From an uncultured Eubacteriales bacterium (GTDB taxonomy: Bacteria; Bacillota_I; Bacilli_A; RF39; UBA660), in assembly GCA_905188025.1 (NCBI GenBank), contig CAJJKI010000022.1, positions 1-13,105 of the forward strand: a DNA stretch of 13,105 nucleotides. The letters are read 5' to 3'. Numbering within the stretch: position 1 is the stretch's first letter; each line of letters begins with the position of its first letter. Position numbers and translations under genes: made by a program. The notes beneath the pieces were generated by a model. The model saw only the letters and a program-made list of their open reading frames with translations. It had not been told where the DNA came from and ran no database searches. Of this stretch, positions 1-8,173 are shown in pieces.

Positions 1-164
1 CAGTAATACTTCTTAGTAAAGATAATAAGTATGAATATAATGAAGAATACTTGAAGATGGGATTTAGTGATATATTAATTAAACCTATTAAGAGGGAAGA
101 ATTATTAGAGAAGATTGATAAGAATATTATAAATAGAGAAGATATATTTAGTGATAAGAAATAG
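1..164 (+). CDS. C-terminal end of a response-regulator receiver domain protein (5' end outside window)
   Basis: The open frame runs from the left edge (first full codon at 3) to TAG at 162–164, giving 54 residues. They read VILLSKDN…GFSDILIKPIKREELLEKI, the last third of a CheY-like receiver domain. The LLS segment carries the Ser/Thr switch position and the invariant Lys (codon 81–83) is followed by the usual Pro. The phosphoacceptor Asp and acidic pocket would lie upstream of the window. No DNA-binding or output domain follows: about 17 polar, charged residues end the protein. It is therefore either a hybrid sensor kinase with a C-terminal receiver or a stand-alone receiver; transcriptional regulators of the OmpR/NarL/LytTR type are unlikely. 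The stop codon lies inside the following terminator hairpin. Confidence 0.75.
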   Translation, partial: VILLSKDNKYEYNEEYLKMGFSDILIKPIKREELLEKIDKNIINREDIFSDKK

Positions 165-185
165 ATAAGAAATTATCTATTTTTT
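159..185 (+). terminator. Intrinsic terminator after the receiver-domain gene
   Basis: A perfect 10-bp stem, 159–168 with 173–182, closes a GAAA (GNRA-type) loop at 169–172 and runs into a T tract ending at 185. The stem is nearly all A/T, but the stable loop and T-tract support termination. The TAG stop at 162–164 lies within the 5' arm. Confidence 0.75.
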
Positions 186-203
186 GTAAAACTGGAGTTT
201 TAT

Positions 204-232
204 TTGTATAAATATAAGATATTTGATATAAT
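204..232 (+). promoter_or_regulatory. asnB promoter
   Basis: The –35 is TTGTAT (204–209), the spacer 17 bp, the extended –10 dinucleotide TG at 224–225 and the –10 TATAAT (227–232). Transcription would start near 239, so the asnB leader is only about a dozen bases, with the Shine-Dalgarno GAGGT (240–244) at its extreme 5' end. This fits the pattern seen at other genes here. Confidence 0.75.
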
Positions 233-251
233 AATTTGTGAGGTAGATATT

Positions 252-2069
252 ATGTGTGGATTTGTAGGATTTATAGATAAAAAGAAAAATAAGAAAAAGA
301 TAATTAAGGATATGGCTGATATTATTGTGCATAGAGGACCTGATAGTGATGGTTATTATACTGATGATGATTGTGCTTTAGGATTTAGAAGATTATCTAT
401 TATTGATTTGAGTGGAGGTACTCAACCTATATATAATGAGGATAAGACAATGGCTATTATCTTTAATGGGGAAATTTATAATTATCAAGAAATAAGGAAA
501 GATTTACTTAAGAAAGGGCATAAATTTAAGACTGAGTCTGATACTGAGGTAATATTACATGGATATGAAGAGTATCATGAGAAGATATTAGATAAGTTAA
601 GAGGTATGTTTGCTTTTGTGATATATAATGTTAATGATAAGACTTTATTTGGAGCAAGAGATTTTTATGGAATAAAGCCATTATATTATTATAAAGATGA
701 TAATGAATTTATGTTTGGATCAGAGATTAAGAGTTTTTTAGGACATCCTGGTTTTAAGAAAGAACTTAATAGAGATATGTTAAAACAATATCTTACTTTT
801 CAATATAGTGTGGGAGAAGATACTTTCTTTAAGAATGTATATAAGTTAAGACCAGGGCATTATTTTAAGTATCATGATGGAGAATTAGAGATAGTTAAAT
901 ATTATGAATTAAAGATAAATAATGATGATAGTAAGAGTCTTGATGAATGGAAAGATATTATTAGAAAGGAACTTAATGAATCAATTAAATATCACAAGGT
1001 TAGTGATGTTGAAGTAGGTAGTTTTTTATCTTCGGGAGTGGATTCTTCGATAGTGGCTACTTTAAGTGATGTGGATAAGACATTTACAGTAGGGTATGAT
1101 AATAAGAAATATAGTGAGATAGATTATGCTAAGGAACTTAGTGATAAGATTGGTGTAAAAAATATTAGTAAGAAGATTAGTAAGGAAGAATATTTTAAGA
1201 AGTTTCCAATGATTCAGTATTATATGGATGAACCGTTAGCTGATGCTTCAGCAGTAGCTTTATATTTTGTGGCTAATACTGCTAGTAAACATGTAAAGGT
1301 AGCTTTATCTGGTGAGGGAGCTGATGAGATATTTGGAGGATATAATATATATCATGAACCTTATTCTGTTAGTTGGTATAATAAGATACCTTATCCGGTA
1401 AGGAGATTTATAGGTATACTTGCATATCCGATGAGAAATCATTCAGGATTTAATTTCTTAGTGAGAAGAAGTAAGAAACTTGAAGATAGATATGTAGGAA
1501 ATGCTTTTATATTTGAACCAAGGGATGCTGATAAGGTACTTAGTTATAAAGATACAAGAAATTTTAGAGAGTTAACTAGACCATATTATGATAAGGTTAA
1601 GGATTATGATCAGGTTGCTAAGATGCAATATATAGATTTTAATTTTTGGTTGATAGGAGATATTTTACTTAAGGCTGATAAGATGAGTATGGCTAATTCT
1701 TTGGAGGTTAGAGTGCCATTTTTGGATAGACCTTTAGTTAGTGAAGTAATTAATATGCCTGCTAAATATAAGATAGTTGGTAATCAAACTAAGTATGCTT
1801 TTAGAGAAGTATGTAAAGAAGCATTACCTGAAAAGTGGGCTGATAAGAAGAAATTGGGATTCCCTGTACCTATAAGAGAGTGGATTAAGGAAGAAGATAT
1901 ATATAATGATATATATAAGAAATTTAGTGAAGCTAGTGAATTTTTTAAACCTAAAGAGATAATTAAATTATTAGAAGAGCATAAGAATGGAAAGAGAGAT
2001 AATAGTAGAAAGATTTGGACGATATATTCATTTTTGATATGGTATCAGGAATATTTTGTGAAGAGATAA
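252..2069 (+). CDS. asnB: Asparagine synthase (glutamine-hydrolysing)
   Basis: This 605-aa cytoplasmic enzyme converts aspartate, glutamine and ATP to asparagine, glutamate, AMP and PPi. The N-terminal class-II glutaminase domain (about residues 2–200) begins Met-Cys-Gly-Phe. Cys2 is the catalytic nucleophile after Met removal, which fixes the start at ATG 252 rather than the TTG at 204. RGPDSDG (28–34) and FNGEIYNY (71–78) are the expected glutamine-binding motifs. The synthetase domain has the PPi-loop SGVDSS (261–266) and GEGADE (354–359), both intact, and the length fits AsnB/AsnO enzymes of Firmicutes. GAGGT at 240–244 is the ribosome site, 7 bases before the ATG. The gene is monocistronic, between its own promoter and terminator. 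The tRNA-Asn gene lies about 10 kb downstream, and I see no regulatory link such as a T-box leader. Confidence 0.95.
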   Translation: MCGFVGFIDKKKNKKKIIKDMADIIVHRGPDSDGYYTDDDCALGFRRLSIIDLSGGTQPIYNEDKTMAIIFNGEIYNYQEIRKDLLKKGHKFKTESDTEVILHGYEEYHEKILDKLRGMFAFVIYNVNDKTLFGARDFYGIKPLYYYKDDNEFMFGSEIKSFLGHPGFKKELNRDMLKQYLTFQYSVGEDTFFKNVYKLRPGHYFKYHDGELEIVKYYELKINNDDSKSLDEWKDIIRKELNESIKYHKVSDVEVGSFLSSGVDSSIVATLSDVDKTFTVGYDNKKYSEIDYAKELSDKIGVKNISKKISKEEYFKKFPMIQYYMDEPLADASAVALYFVANTASKHVKVALSGEGADEIFGGYNIYHEPYSVSWYNKIPYPVRRFIGILAYPMRNHSGFNFLVRRSKKLEDRYVGNAFIFEPRDADKVLSYKDTRNFRELTRPYYDKVKDYDQVAKMQYIDFNFWLIGDILLKADKMSMANSLEVRVPFLDRPLVSEVINMPAKYKIVGNQTKYAFREVCKEALPEKWADKKKLGFPVPIREWIKEEDIYNDIYKKFSEASEFFKPKEIIKLLEEHKNGKRDNSRKIWTIYSFLIWYQEYFVKR

Positions 2070-2095
2070 ATAGTCAAATAATTGGCTATTTTTTT
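2068..2095 (+). terminator. Intrinsic terminator of asnB
   Basis: A 9-bp stem with one G·U pair, 2068–2076 with 2083–2091, has a six-base loop and a T run through 2095. The hairpin starts inside the TAA stop codon (2067–2069). Confidence 0.8.
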
Positions 2096-2140
2096 CTTAA
2101 TTAACACTTGGTTAAATGTAATAAATGAAAGGGATAATGC

Positions 2141-2169
2141 TTTACAAAAGAGGGGAAGAATGCTATAAT
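2141..2169 (+). promoter_or_regulatory. ftsK/spoIIIE promoter
   Basis: TTTACA (2141–2146), a 17-bp spacer, and TATAAT (2164–2169) preceded by TG at 2161–2162 form one of the best promoter matches in the window. The predicted start near 2176 gives a leader of about 18 bases. Confidence 0.85.
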
Positions 2170-2193
2170 TTTATTATAAGTGAGGTAGATGGT

Positions 2194-4428
2194 ATGGCTA
2201 AGAAGAAACAAAAAAAAGAGAAAGAGAAATTTGAATATAGTAATGAGATAATAGGAGTTATATTAATATTACTTTCTATAATAGGAATGTTAGGGTATGG
2301 TAGAGCGGGTAATTTTATTCGTAGTTTTGCAGTATTCTTAGTAGGTGTAGCATACTTTCCTTTACTTTTAGTATTTTTAATATTAGGATGCTATTTAATT
2401 GTTAAGAGAAAGAGTCCTAAGATGATATCTAGTAGGGCTATTGGTATATATTTGATAATTATAGCAGTTCTTACTTTATTACATATGGAGTATGCTGCTA
2501 AGTTAGAAGGTACTAAGGTAATTACGGAGACATTTAAGTCAGTTATGTTAGCTTTTAAATCATCAATAGTTATTCAAAATTGTGGTGGAGGAATGGCTGG
2601 AGCAATATTGGCATATATTTTTAACTGGGCTTTTGCTGATGGGGTAATTATAGTAGTTGTTACTTTAATAGTAGTAGGGTTGGTATTAGCTCTTAATAAA
2701 TCTATAATGGAAATAGTTGCTAAAATTAAGTTACCAAAAGTGAAGAAGCATGAGAAGAGTGAAGAAGTAGTTAAGGAAGAGAAACCTACTGAAGAAGAAG
2801 TGCCTGATAATAGAATTGTGATATCTTCAATTGAAGAACTTACTAATAAGAAAGAAGAAAAGGAAGAGAAGGGTGCTTTAGTAGAGGATGCGGATATTCC
2901 TATTAAGAGAATGGATACTAGTAAGAAGGAAGAAGAAAGTCATAATGAAGAGAATGCTGTTGTTAAGAATAGTGATTATAAATTACCTTCAATTAATATA
3001 TTAAAGACAGTTAAGAATGTTAATAGTAAAGAGAATGAAATTAATGCTAAGGCTAGTATTCAAAAACTAGAGGAAATTCTTAAGGTATTTGAGATATCTG
3101 GTAAGATAGTACAGGTAAATATAGGGCCTACGGTTACACAGTATGAGCTTGATTTAAAGGCTGGTACTAAGGTTAATAAGTTATTGGGAATTCAAAGAGA
3201 GATAGCTTTAGCAATGGCTGCTAAGGATGTAAGAATACAGGCTCCAATACCTGGAAAGAATACTATTGGTATTGAGCTTCCTAATAAGGTTAATGCTAGT
3301 GTATCATTTAAAGAAGTACTTAGTAATATGCCTGAAGTTAATGAGAAGACGTTACTTGCAGTAGGACTTGGTAAAGATATTATGGGTAAGGTTAGATGGT
3401 GTGAGATTAATGCGACACCACACTTATTAGTAGCTGGATCTACTGGTAGTGGTAAATCAGTTTGTATTAACTGTATAATAGCTTCAATACTTATGAGGAC
3501 TAAACCTGATCAGGTTAAGTTGGTATTGGTAGATCCTAAGAAAGTAGAATTTTCTATGTATAATGGAGTACCTCATTTACTTAGTCCAGTAGTAACTGAT
3601 GCGAAGAAAGCTTCTATAGCTCTTAAGAATATTGTTGGAGAGATGGAAAGAAGATATGAATTATTAGAACATACTAAGAATAAGAATATAACTTCGTATA
3701 ATAAGTTTTGTGAGACACATACGGAATATCAAAAGTTACCTTATATAGTAGTAATAATAGATGAGTTAGCTGATTTAATGTTAGTAGCTGCTAAGGAAGT
3801 AGAAGACTCTATTATGAGAATTACTCAGATGGCAAGAGCTGCTGGTATACATTTGATTGTAGCTACTCAGAGGCCTTCTACAGATATTATTACAGGTGTT
3901 GTTAAAGCGAATATTCCATCAAGAATTAGTTTTGCAGTATCATCACAGATAGATTCTAGAACAATTCTTGATATGGGTGGTGCTGAAAAATTGCTTGGTA
4001 AGGGAGATATGTTATTCTTACCAATGGGTGAGAGTATTCCAATGAGAGTTCAGGGAGCTTATGTATCTGAAGAAGAAATTCAAAAATTAGTAGATTATAC
4101 TATTAGTCAACAAAAGGCAATATATGATGAGACTCTTACTATTGATAAGAGTGGAGATGGGACTTTATCTTCTGGAGTAGCTGATAGTGATGGATATGCT
4201 AGTGATGAGGAATATGATGATCCAATATATAATGAAGTAGTTGATTTTGCTGTTAGTACAGGTAAGATTAGTGCTTCTTTGATACAGAGAAAGTTTAGAC
4301 TTGGATATAATAGAGCTGCTAGAATAATAGATTTACTTGAAGAAAGAGGAATAATAGGACCACAAAATGGATCTAAACCTAGAGAGGTATTAGTTAAATT
4401 AGAGAAACCAATGGATACTGATGAATAG
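2194..4428 (+). CDS. ftsK: DNA translocase FtsK/SpoIIIE family
   Basis: This 744-aa membrane-anchored, ATP-driven DNA pump moves chromosomal DNA through the closing division septum. The N-terminal 180 residues or so hold four to five hydrophobic segments. A charged Lys/Glu-rich linker (about 195–290) follows, then the hexameric motor with Walker A GSTGSGKS (415–422) and Walker B ending at D523–E524 (IIDELADLM). A C-terminal winged-helix gamma domain (about 679–735, with IQRKFRLGYNRAARI) normally reads polar DNA motifs. ATG 2194 is chosen because GAGGT (2182–2186) precedes it and it starts directly after the promoter; an in-frame ATG at 2125 lies upstream of the promoter. FtsK, SpoIIIE and SftA cannot be told apart by sequence alone. 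The membrane domain argues against soluble SftA. Confidence 0.93.
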   Translation: MAKKKQKKEKEKFEYSNEIIGVILILLSIIGMLGYGRAGNFIRSFAVFLVGVAYFPLLLVFLILGCYLIVKRKSPKMISSRAIGIYLIIIAVLTLLHMEYAAKLEGTKVITETFKSVMLAFKSSIVIQNCGGGMAGAILAYIFNWAFADGVIIVVVTLIVVGLVLALNKSIMEIVAKIKLPKVKKHEKSEEVVKEEKPTEEEVPDNRIVISSIEELTNKKEEKEEKGALVEDADIPIKRMDTSKKEEESHNEENAVVKNSDYKLPSINILKTVKNVNSKENEINAKASIQKLEEILKVFEISGKIVQVNIGPTVTQYELDLKAGTKVNKLLGIQREIALAMAAKDVRIQAPIPGKNTIGIELPNKVNASVSFKEVLSNMPEVNEKTLLAVGLGKDIMGKVRWCEINATPHLLVAGSTGSGKSVCINCIIASILMRTKPDQVKLVLVDPKKVEFSMYNGVPHLLSPVVTDAKKASIALKNIVGEMERRYELLEHTKNKNITSYNKFCETHTEYQKLPYIVVIIDELADLMLVAAKEVEDSIMRITQMARAAGIHLIVATQRPSTDIITGVVKANIPSRISFAVSSQIDSRTILDMGGAEKLLGKGDMLFLPMGESIPMRVQGAYVSEEEIQKLVDYTISQQKAIYDETLTIDKSGDGTLSSGVADSDGYASDEEYDDPIYNEVVDFAVSTGKISASLIQRKFRLGYNRAARIIDLLEERGIIGPQNGSKPREVLVKLEKPMDTDE

Positions 4429-4448
4429 GAAGAGAAATCTTCCTTTTT
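4427..4448 (+). terminator. Intrinsic terminator of ftsK
   Basis: A perfect 7-bp stem, 4427–4433 with 4438–4444, has a GAAA loop and TTTT tail (4445–4448). The 5' arm overlaps the TAG stop (4426–4428). Confidence 0.85.
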
Positions 4449-4465
4449 GTGTGATAAGAAAAATA

Positions 4466-4483
4466 GAAATATTTGAAATATTT
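4466..4483 (+). repeat. Tandem 9-bp repeat abutting the prfB –35 element
   Basis: GAAATATTT occurs twice head to tail (4466–4474 and 4475–4483), two bases before the –35 hexamer at 4485. Each copy contains the palindrome AAATATTT. It could be an A/T-rich upstream (UP-like) element or an operator, or chance in AT-rich DNA. Confidence 0.4.
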
Positions 4484-4484
4484 A

Positions 4485-4513
4485 TGGACATTATAGTAGT
4501 AAAATGATACAAT
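4485..4513 (+). promoter_or_regulatory. prfB promoter
   Basis: TGGACA (4485–4490, five of six consensus bases), a 17-bp spacer, and TACAAT (4508–4513) with extended TG at 4505–4506. It lies between the ftsK terminator and prfB and probably drives the prfB–YitT–YitT unit. Confidence 0.8.
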
Positions 4514-4540
4514 TATGCTAGAAGATTATGGAGTGATATT

Positions 4541-5621
4541 ATGGATAAACAAGAATTATTAGAGGAATATAAAGAATTAGAAAAAGTAGTTAATGATATA
4601 TGGAGGTCTCTTTGACTTAGATAAGAAGATAAAGAGACTTAAGGATATTCATGATATTATGAATAGAGAAGATTTTTGGAATAGTAGTGATAAAGATGAT
4701 ATTATTAAAGAGAATAAGTATTTAAGTGATCTAGTTGGTAAGAATAAGAATGTTTTAGAGAAGATTAAGAGTAATATAGAGATGATAAGTCAGGAAATAG
4801 ATGAAGAAATGTTTAATCTTCTTAAGGATGAATATGAAGAGATTAGTCATGAAGTAGATAAGCTTAGAATAGATACTTATTTATCTGGAGAATATGATAA
4901 GAATGATTGTTTGTTAGAGATACATTCAGGGGCTGGTGGAACGGAATCTTGTGATTGGGTTAGTATGTTAGCAAGAATGTATATGAGATATTTAGTAAAG
5001 AATGGATATAGTTATATTGAAATAGATAAGCAGGCTGGTGAAGAAGTAGGATTTAAGAGTATTCTTATTAAGATAAGTGGTGATAATGCTTATGGTTATT
5101 TTAAAGGGGAGACTGGTATTCATAGACTGGTTAGGATTAGTCCATTTGATGCAAATAAGAGAAGACATACTACTTTTGCTTCAGTAGAAGTTATTCCGGA
5201 ATTTGATCAGACTATTAATATTTCAATAGATGAGAAGGATTTGAGAGTAGATATATTTAGAAGTAGTGGTCCTGGTGGACAAGGAGTTAATACTACTGAC
5301 TCGGCGGTTAGGATTACGCATATACCTACAGGAATTGTTGTTAGTTGTCAAAATGAGAGAAGTCAAATAAGAAATAAACAACTAGCGATGGAAGTACTTA
5401 AAAATAAATTGTATAAGTTAGAGGTAGAGGATAAGAATAAAGAGCTTCTTCAGTTAAGGGGAGATAAGAATAGTATTAGTTTTGGTAATGCTAAGAGGAG
5501 CTATGTAATGTGTCCTTATACGTTAGTTAAAGATAATGTATCAGGATATGAAAGTAGTAATGTAGATAGAATATTAGATGGGGATATTGGTGAAATGTTA
5601 GAGGCAAATATTAGGAGGTAG
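4541..5621 (+). CDS. prfB: Peptide chain release factor 2, with programmed +1 frameshift
   Basis: RF2 releases finished proteins at UAA and UGA codons. Two frames are joined: 4541–4612 (24 codons, ATG preceded by GGAGTG at 4530–4535) and, after skipping T4613, 4614–5621, giving 359 aa (E. coli RF2 has 365). SPF at 200–202 is the RF2 stop-codon anticodon tripeptide. GGQ at 245–247 is the catalytic motif inside SSGPGGQGVN. Without the frameshift the ribosome ends at UGA 4613–4615 after 24 residues. The gene itself ends in TAG, which RF1 reads. Its last two Arg codons (AGG AGG) form the ribosome site of the next gene, and the stop abuts that start. Confidence 0.97.
4602..4616 (+). promoter_or_regulatory. 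RF2 autoregulatory +1 frameshift site
   Basis: An internal Shine-Dalgarno GGAGGT (4602–4607) lies just upstream of the slippery stop CTT TGA C (4610–4616), close to the E. coli AGGGGG–3 nt–CUUUGAC arrangement. When RF2 is scarce, termination at UGA is slow and the ribosome slips from CUU to UUU, continuing in the +1 frame with GAC. This is the established feedback loop. It also shows that UGA is a stop codon in this organism. Confidence 0.96.
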
Positions 5622-5623
5622 TG

Positions 5624-6529
5624 ATGATACTATTTAAAAGAATGAGGGAAAAAAGAATTAATAACATTTTGGCTAATATTGATAAGAAGAATAGGTTAAG
5701 TAGATATATAATGCTTTTATCTGGATGCTTGATAGTGGCTTTTGCATTTAATTTATTCTTTTTGAGATATGATATTGTATGTTTTGGAGTTAGTGGTATA
5801 TCAATAGTTTTAGCTAATTTTGGAGTTAATCCATCAATGTTTATCTTATTAGCAAATATCTTTTTAATGATAATTAGTTATTTCTTTTTAGGAGTAGAAG
5901 ACGTAAAGAATCAGTTAGTGGGGGCTTTGATATATCCAATATTTGTAGAGTTAACACTTAAGATAACTAATTTGATAGATTTTGGTGAGATAGAATTTAT
6001 AGTAATAGCTATTATGGGTGGCGTTTTAGCTGGTATTGGATATGGACTTATTTATAAGAGTGGCTTTTCTACTGGGGGAACTGATGTTTTGGGTAGTTTG
6101 ATATGTAAGTATTCAAAAATATCTATGGGAAATGCGATGATGTTTGTAAATGTAGCAATTATTGTACTTGGAAAGATAGTATTTTCTTGGAAGATAGTAA
6201 TGTATGCAATAGTAGTAGCTTATTTGATATCAATAGTTACGGATAGGATTCTTTTAGGAATATCTAATAGTAAGGCTTTTTATATAGTTGTTGATAAGAA
6301 TAAAGATGATTTGGTAAGAGACTTTTTAACTTCTTTACCAGGAGTAGGTAGTACAATTATTGATGCTTCAGGAGGATATTCTAATGATAAGCAAACTTTA
6401 ATATTAGCAGTAGCTCCTACTAAAATGTATTTTGTTATTAAAGAAGGACTTAGAGAAATAGATAAGAATATCTTTTATTTAGTATGTGACTCTTATGAAG
6501 TTAGTAGTAAGGGTGATAAATATGCTTAG
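5624..6529 (+). CDS. YitT/YvjA-family membrane protein (DUF161 + DUF2179), copy 1
   Basis: The protein is 301 aa, with several transmembrane helices from about residue 30 to 205 and then a soluble alpha/beta DUF2179 domain from about 212 to 293 (contains ASGGYSND). The membrane half carries the family motif STGGTDVLG, with GGTD at 151–154. The YitT family is widespread in Firmicutes; its substrate is not established, and a transport role is only inferred. AGGAGG (5613–5618) is 5 bases from ATG 5624, so I prefer this start to the GTG at 5621. It directly follows the prfB stop and overlaps the next gene by 8 bases. As I recall, B. subtilis yvjA also sits just after prfB, so the location fits. 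Translation is probably coupled to prfB. Confidence 0.85.
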   Translation: MILFKRMREKRINNILANIDKKNRLSRYIMLLSGCLIVAFAFNLFFLRYDIVCFGVSGISIVLANFGVNPSMFILLANIFLMIISYFFLGVEDVKNQLVGALIYPIFVELTLKITNLIDFGEIEFIVIAIMGGVLAGIGYGLIYKSGFSTGGTDVLGSLICKYSKISMGNAMMFVNVAIIVLGKIVFSWKIVMYAIVVAYLISIVTDRILLGISNSKAFYIVVDKNKDDLVRDFLTSLPGVGSTIIDASGGYSNDKQTLILAVAPTKMYFVIKEGLREIDKNIFYLVCDSYEVSSKGDKYA

Positions 6530-7409
6530 AATAGATAAAGATAAATTTATAGAGAGATTATATAAAGGGAATTTTTGGAAAAGATTTTTTATGTTTGTGA
6601 TGGGAATGTTAGTGTCAGCTTTATCATTTAATTTATTTTATGATAAGTATGATGTTGTTCCTACTGGGAGTAGTGGATTAGCATTACTTGTTGGACAGTT
6701 TATAAATGTAGATATGTCTTTAATTATTTTAGTTATATCGCTTATATGTTTGTTACTTGGGCTTATATTTTTTGGATATGAATATGCTATTAAGATGCTG
6801 GCTGTTACTTTTTTATATCCATTCTTTGTATCTGCTACTACTTTAATTACAAGGAATGTTAATCTTGAAGATACCTCATTGTTTTTGATAATGGTATTTG
6901 GAGGAGCGATGATGGGATTTAGTTCAGGGCTTATTAGAAAGAGTCAGTTTAGTCCTGGAGGATTTTGTGTATTATTTGATATAGCTAGTAAGTATTTACA
7001 TATTAGTGTGGGAATGGCTACAATAATTGTTAATATGATACTTATAGGAGCTAGTTCTTTTGTATTTGGACTTACTAGTGCTTTATATGCAGTAATATCA
7101 TTATTAGTAGCATCTTATATAGTAGATAAAGTTATTATTGGAATATCTGATAATAAAGTATTTTATATTGTTACGGATAAACCTTTAGAGGTAAGAGACT
7201 ATGTTATGGATAAATTGCATTATTCAGTGACAGTGGTTAAGGCTAGAGGAGGATATTCTAATAAGAGGAAGAAGATGCTTATGTGTGTAGTACCTACAAT
7301 AGAGTATGTAAAGCTTAAAGAGATGATTAAAGGTATTGATGATAAGGCTTTCTTTTTGATAGTTGACATTTATGAGTCAAGTGTTAAAAAAAATTGTAAA
7401 AATATGTAA
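6522..7409 (+). CDS. YitT/YvjA-family membrane protein, diverged copy 2
   Basis: This 295-aa tandem paralogue of the preceding gene has the same plan: hydrophobic helices to about residue 200, then a DUF2179 domain with ARGGYSNK. ATG 6522 is chosen because GGGTG (6511–6515) lies six bases before it and it overlaps the upstream stop by 8 bases (6522–6529); the GTG at 6486 is weaker and would lengthen the overlap. Both copies share FNLF followed by a YD-x-V segment in the first helix region. The conserved GGTD of copy 1 is GGFC here (146–149), so this copy may be specialised or less active. The pair could form a heteromer, which is inference. No terminator is visible before the ftsE promoter, so read-through into ftsEX is plausible. 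Confidence 0.83.
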   Translation: MLRIDKDKFIERLYKGNFWKRFFMFVMGMLVSALSFNLFYDKYDVVPTGSSGLALLVGQFINVDMSLIILVISLICLLLGLIFFGYEYAIKMLAVTFLYPFFVSATTLITRNVNLEDTSLFLIMVFGGAMMGFSSGLIRKSQFSPGGFCVLFDIASKYLHISVGMATIIVNMILIGASSFVFGLTSALYAVISLLVASYIVDKVIIGISDNKVFYIVTDKPLEVRDYVMDKLHYSVTVVKARGGYSNKRKKMLMCVVPTIEYVKLKEMIKGIDDKAFFLIVDIYESSVKKNCKNM

Positions 7410-7424
7410 ATTTAAGTAAAGGTA

Positions 7425-7453
7425 TTTAAAGATAGGTAATTATTTGTTATAAT
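7425..7453 (+). promoter_or_regulatory. ftsEX promoter
   Basis: TTTAAA (7425–7430), a 17-bp spacer, and TATAAT (7448–7453) with extended TG at 7445–7446. The –35 is only fair, but the –10 is perfect. It gives ftsEX its own transcript in addition to any read-through from prfB. Confidence 0.7.
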
Positions 7454-7480
7454 AATTAAATGTAGAGGTAGGTGTAGTTT

Positions 7481-8173
7481 ATGGATTTAATTAGAATTAC
7501 TGATGTACAGAAGACCTATAAAACAGGAACAGTAGCTTTATATGACGTTGATTTGACAATATCTAAGGGTGAGTTTGTATTTATAATAGGAGCTTCAGGA
7601 TCAGGAAAATCTACTTTAATTAAAATGCTTTATCGTGAAGAGAAACCAGATAAGGGATCTATCATGATTGGTGGAATAAATGTTGCTAAGCTTAAAGATC
7701 GTAAGGTATATATATTAAGAAGAAAGTTGGGAGTAGTATTCCAGGACTTTAAATTATTACCTAGACTTACAGTTTATGAGAATGTAGCTTTTGCAATGGA
7801 AGTATTTGGATATGATAAGAAAGTTATTCATAAGAGAGTTATGGAAGTATTAGAGTTAGTAGGACTTAAAGGGAAAGTTAGACAATATCCTGATCAGTTA
7901 TCAGGTGGTGAACAGCAAAGAGTAGTAATAGCTAGAGCGATAGTTAATAATCCTAAGCTATTGATATGTGATGAACCTACAGGTAATTTAGATCCGGATA
8001 CTAGTATGGGTATTATGCGTGTACTTGATGATATTAATAAGATGGGTACTACTATTGTTATGACAACACATAATAGGGATATAGTTAATACGATGAAGAA
8101 GAGAGTTGTAGTACTTAATGAAGGTAAGATTGTACAAGATTATGAAAGAGGTAAGTATTATGAAGTTCTTTAG
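7481..8173 (+). CDS. ftsE: Cell division ATP-binding protein FtsE
   Basis: The 230-aa ABC-type ATPase pairs with FtsX at the inner face of the membrane; in Firmicutes the complex activates peptidoglycan hydrolases at the septum or side wall. Walker A GASGSGKST is at 37–45, a Q-loop reads VFQDFKLLP, the signature LSGGEQQ is at 140–146, and Walker B ends with D164–E165 of ICDEPTGNLD, so it is fully intact. ATG 7481 follows GAGGTAGGTG (7465–7474). The 3' end overlaps ftsX by 14 bases. No cell-wall hydrolase gene (PcsB/CwlO type) is in the window, so the target is encoded elsewhere. Confidence 0.96.
   Translation: MDLIRITDVQKTYKTGTVALYDVDLTISKGEFVFIIGASGSGKSTLIKMLYREEKPDKGSIMIGGINVAKLKDRKVYILRRKLGVVFQDFKLLPRLTVYENVAFAMEVFGYDKKVIHKRVMEVLELVGLKGKVRQYPDQLSGGEQQRVVIARAIVNNPKLLICDEPTGNLDPDTSMGIMRVLDDINKMGTTIVMTTHNRDIVNTMKKRVVVLNEGKIVQDYERGKYYEVL

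Noticed and set aside
204..251. N-terminal extension of AsnB from a TTG codon
   Set aside because: It would place 16 residues before the catalytic Cys2 and would start inside the –35 element; ATG 252 with GAGGT is the proper start.
252..2069. A regulatory link between asnB and tRNA-Asn, such as a T-box
   Set aside because: The asnB leader is only about a dozen bases, too short for any T-box or riboswitch structure.
2125..2193. N-terminal extension of FtsK from ATG 2125
   Set aside because: The codon is upstream of the TTTACA–TATAAT promoter and has no suitable ribosome site; ATG 2194 fits both.
4613..4615. In-frame TGA as a nonsense mutation or sequencing error in prfB
   Set aside because: The surrounding GGAGGT and CTTTGAC form the known RF2 frameshift signal, so the break is programmed.
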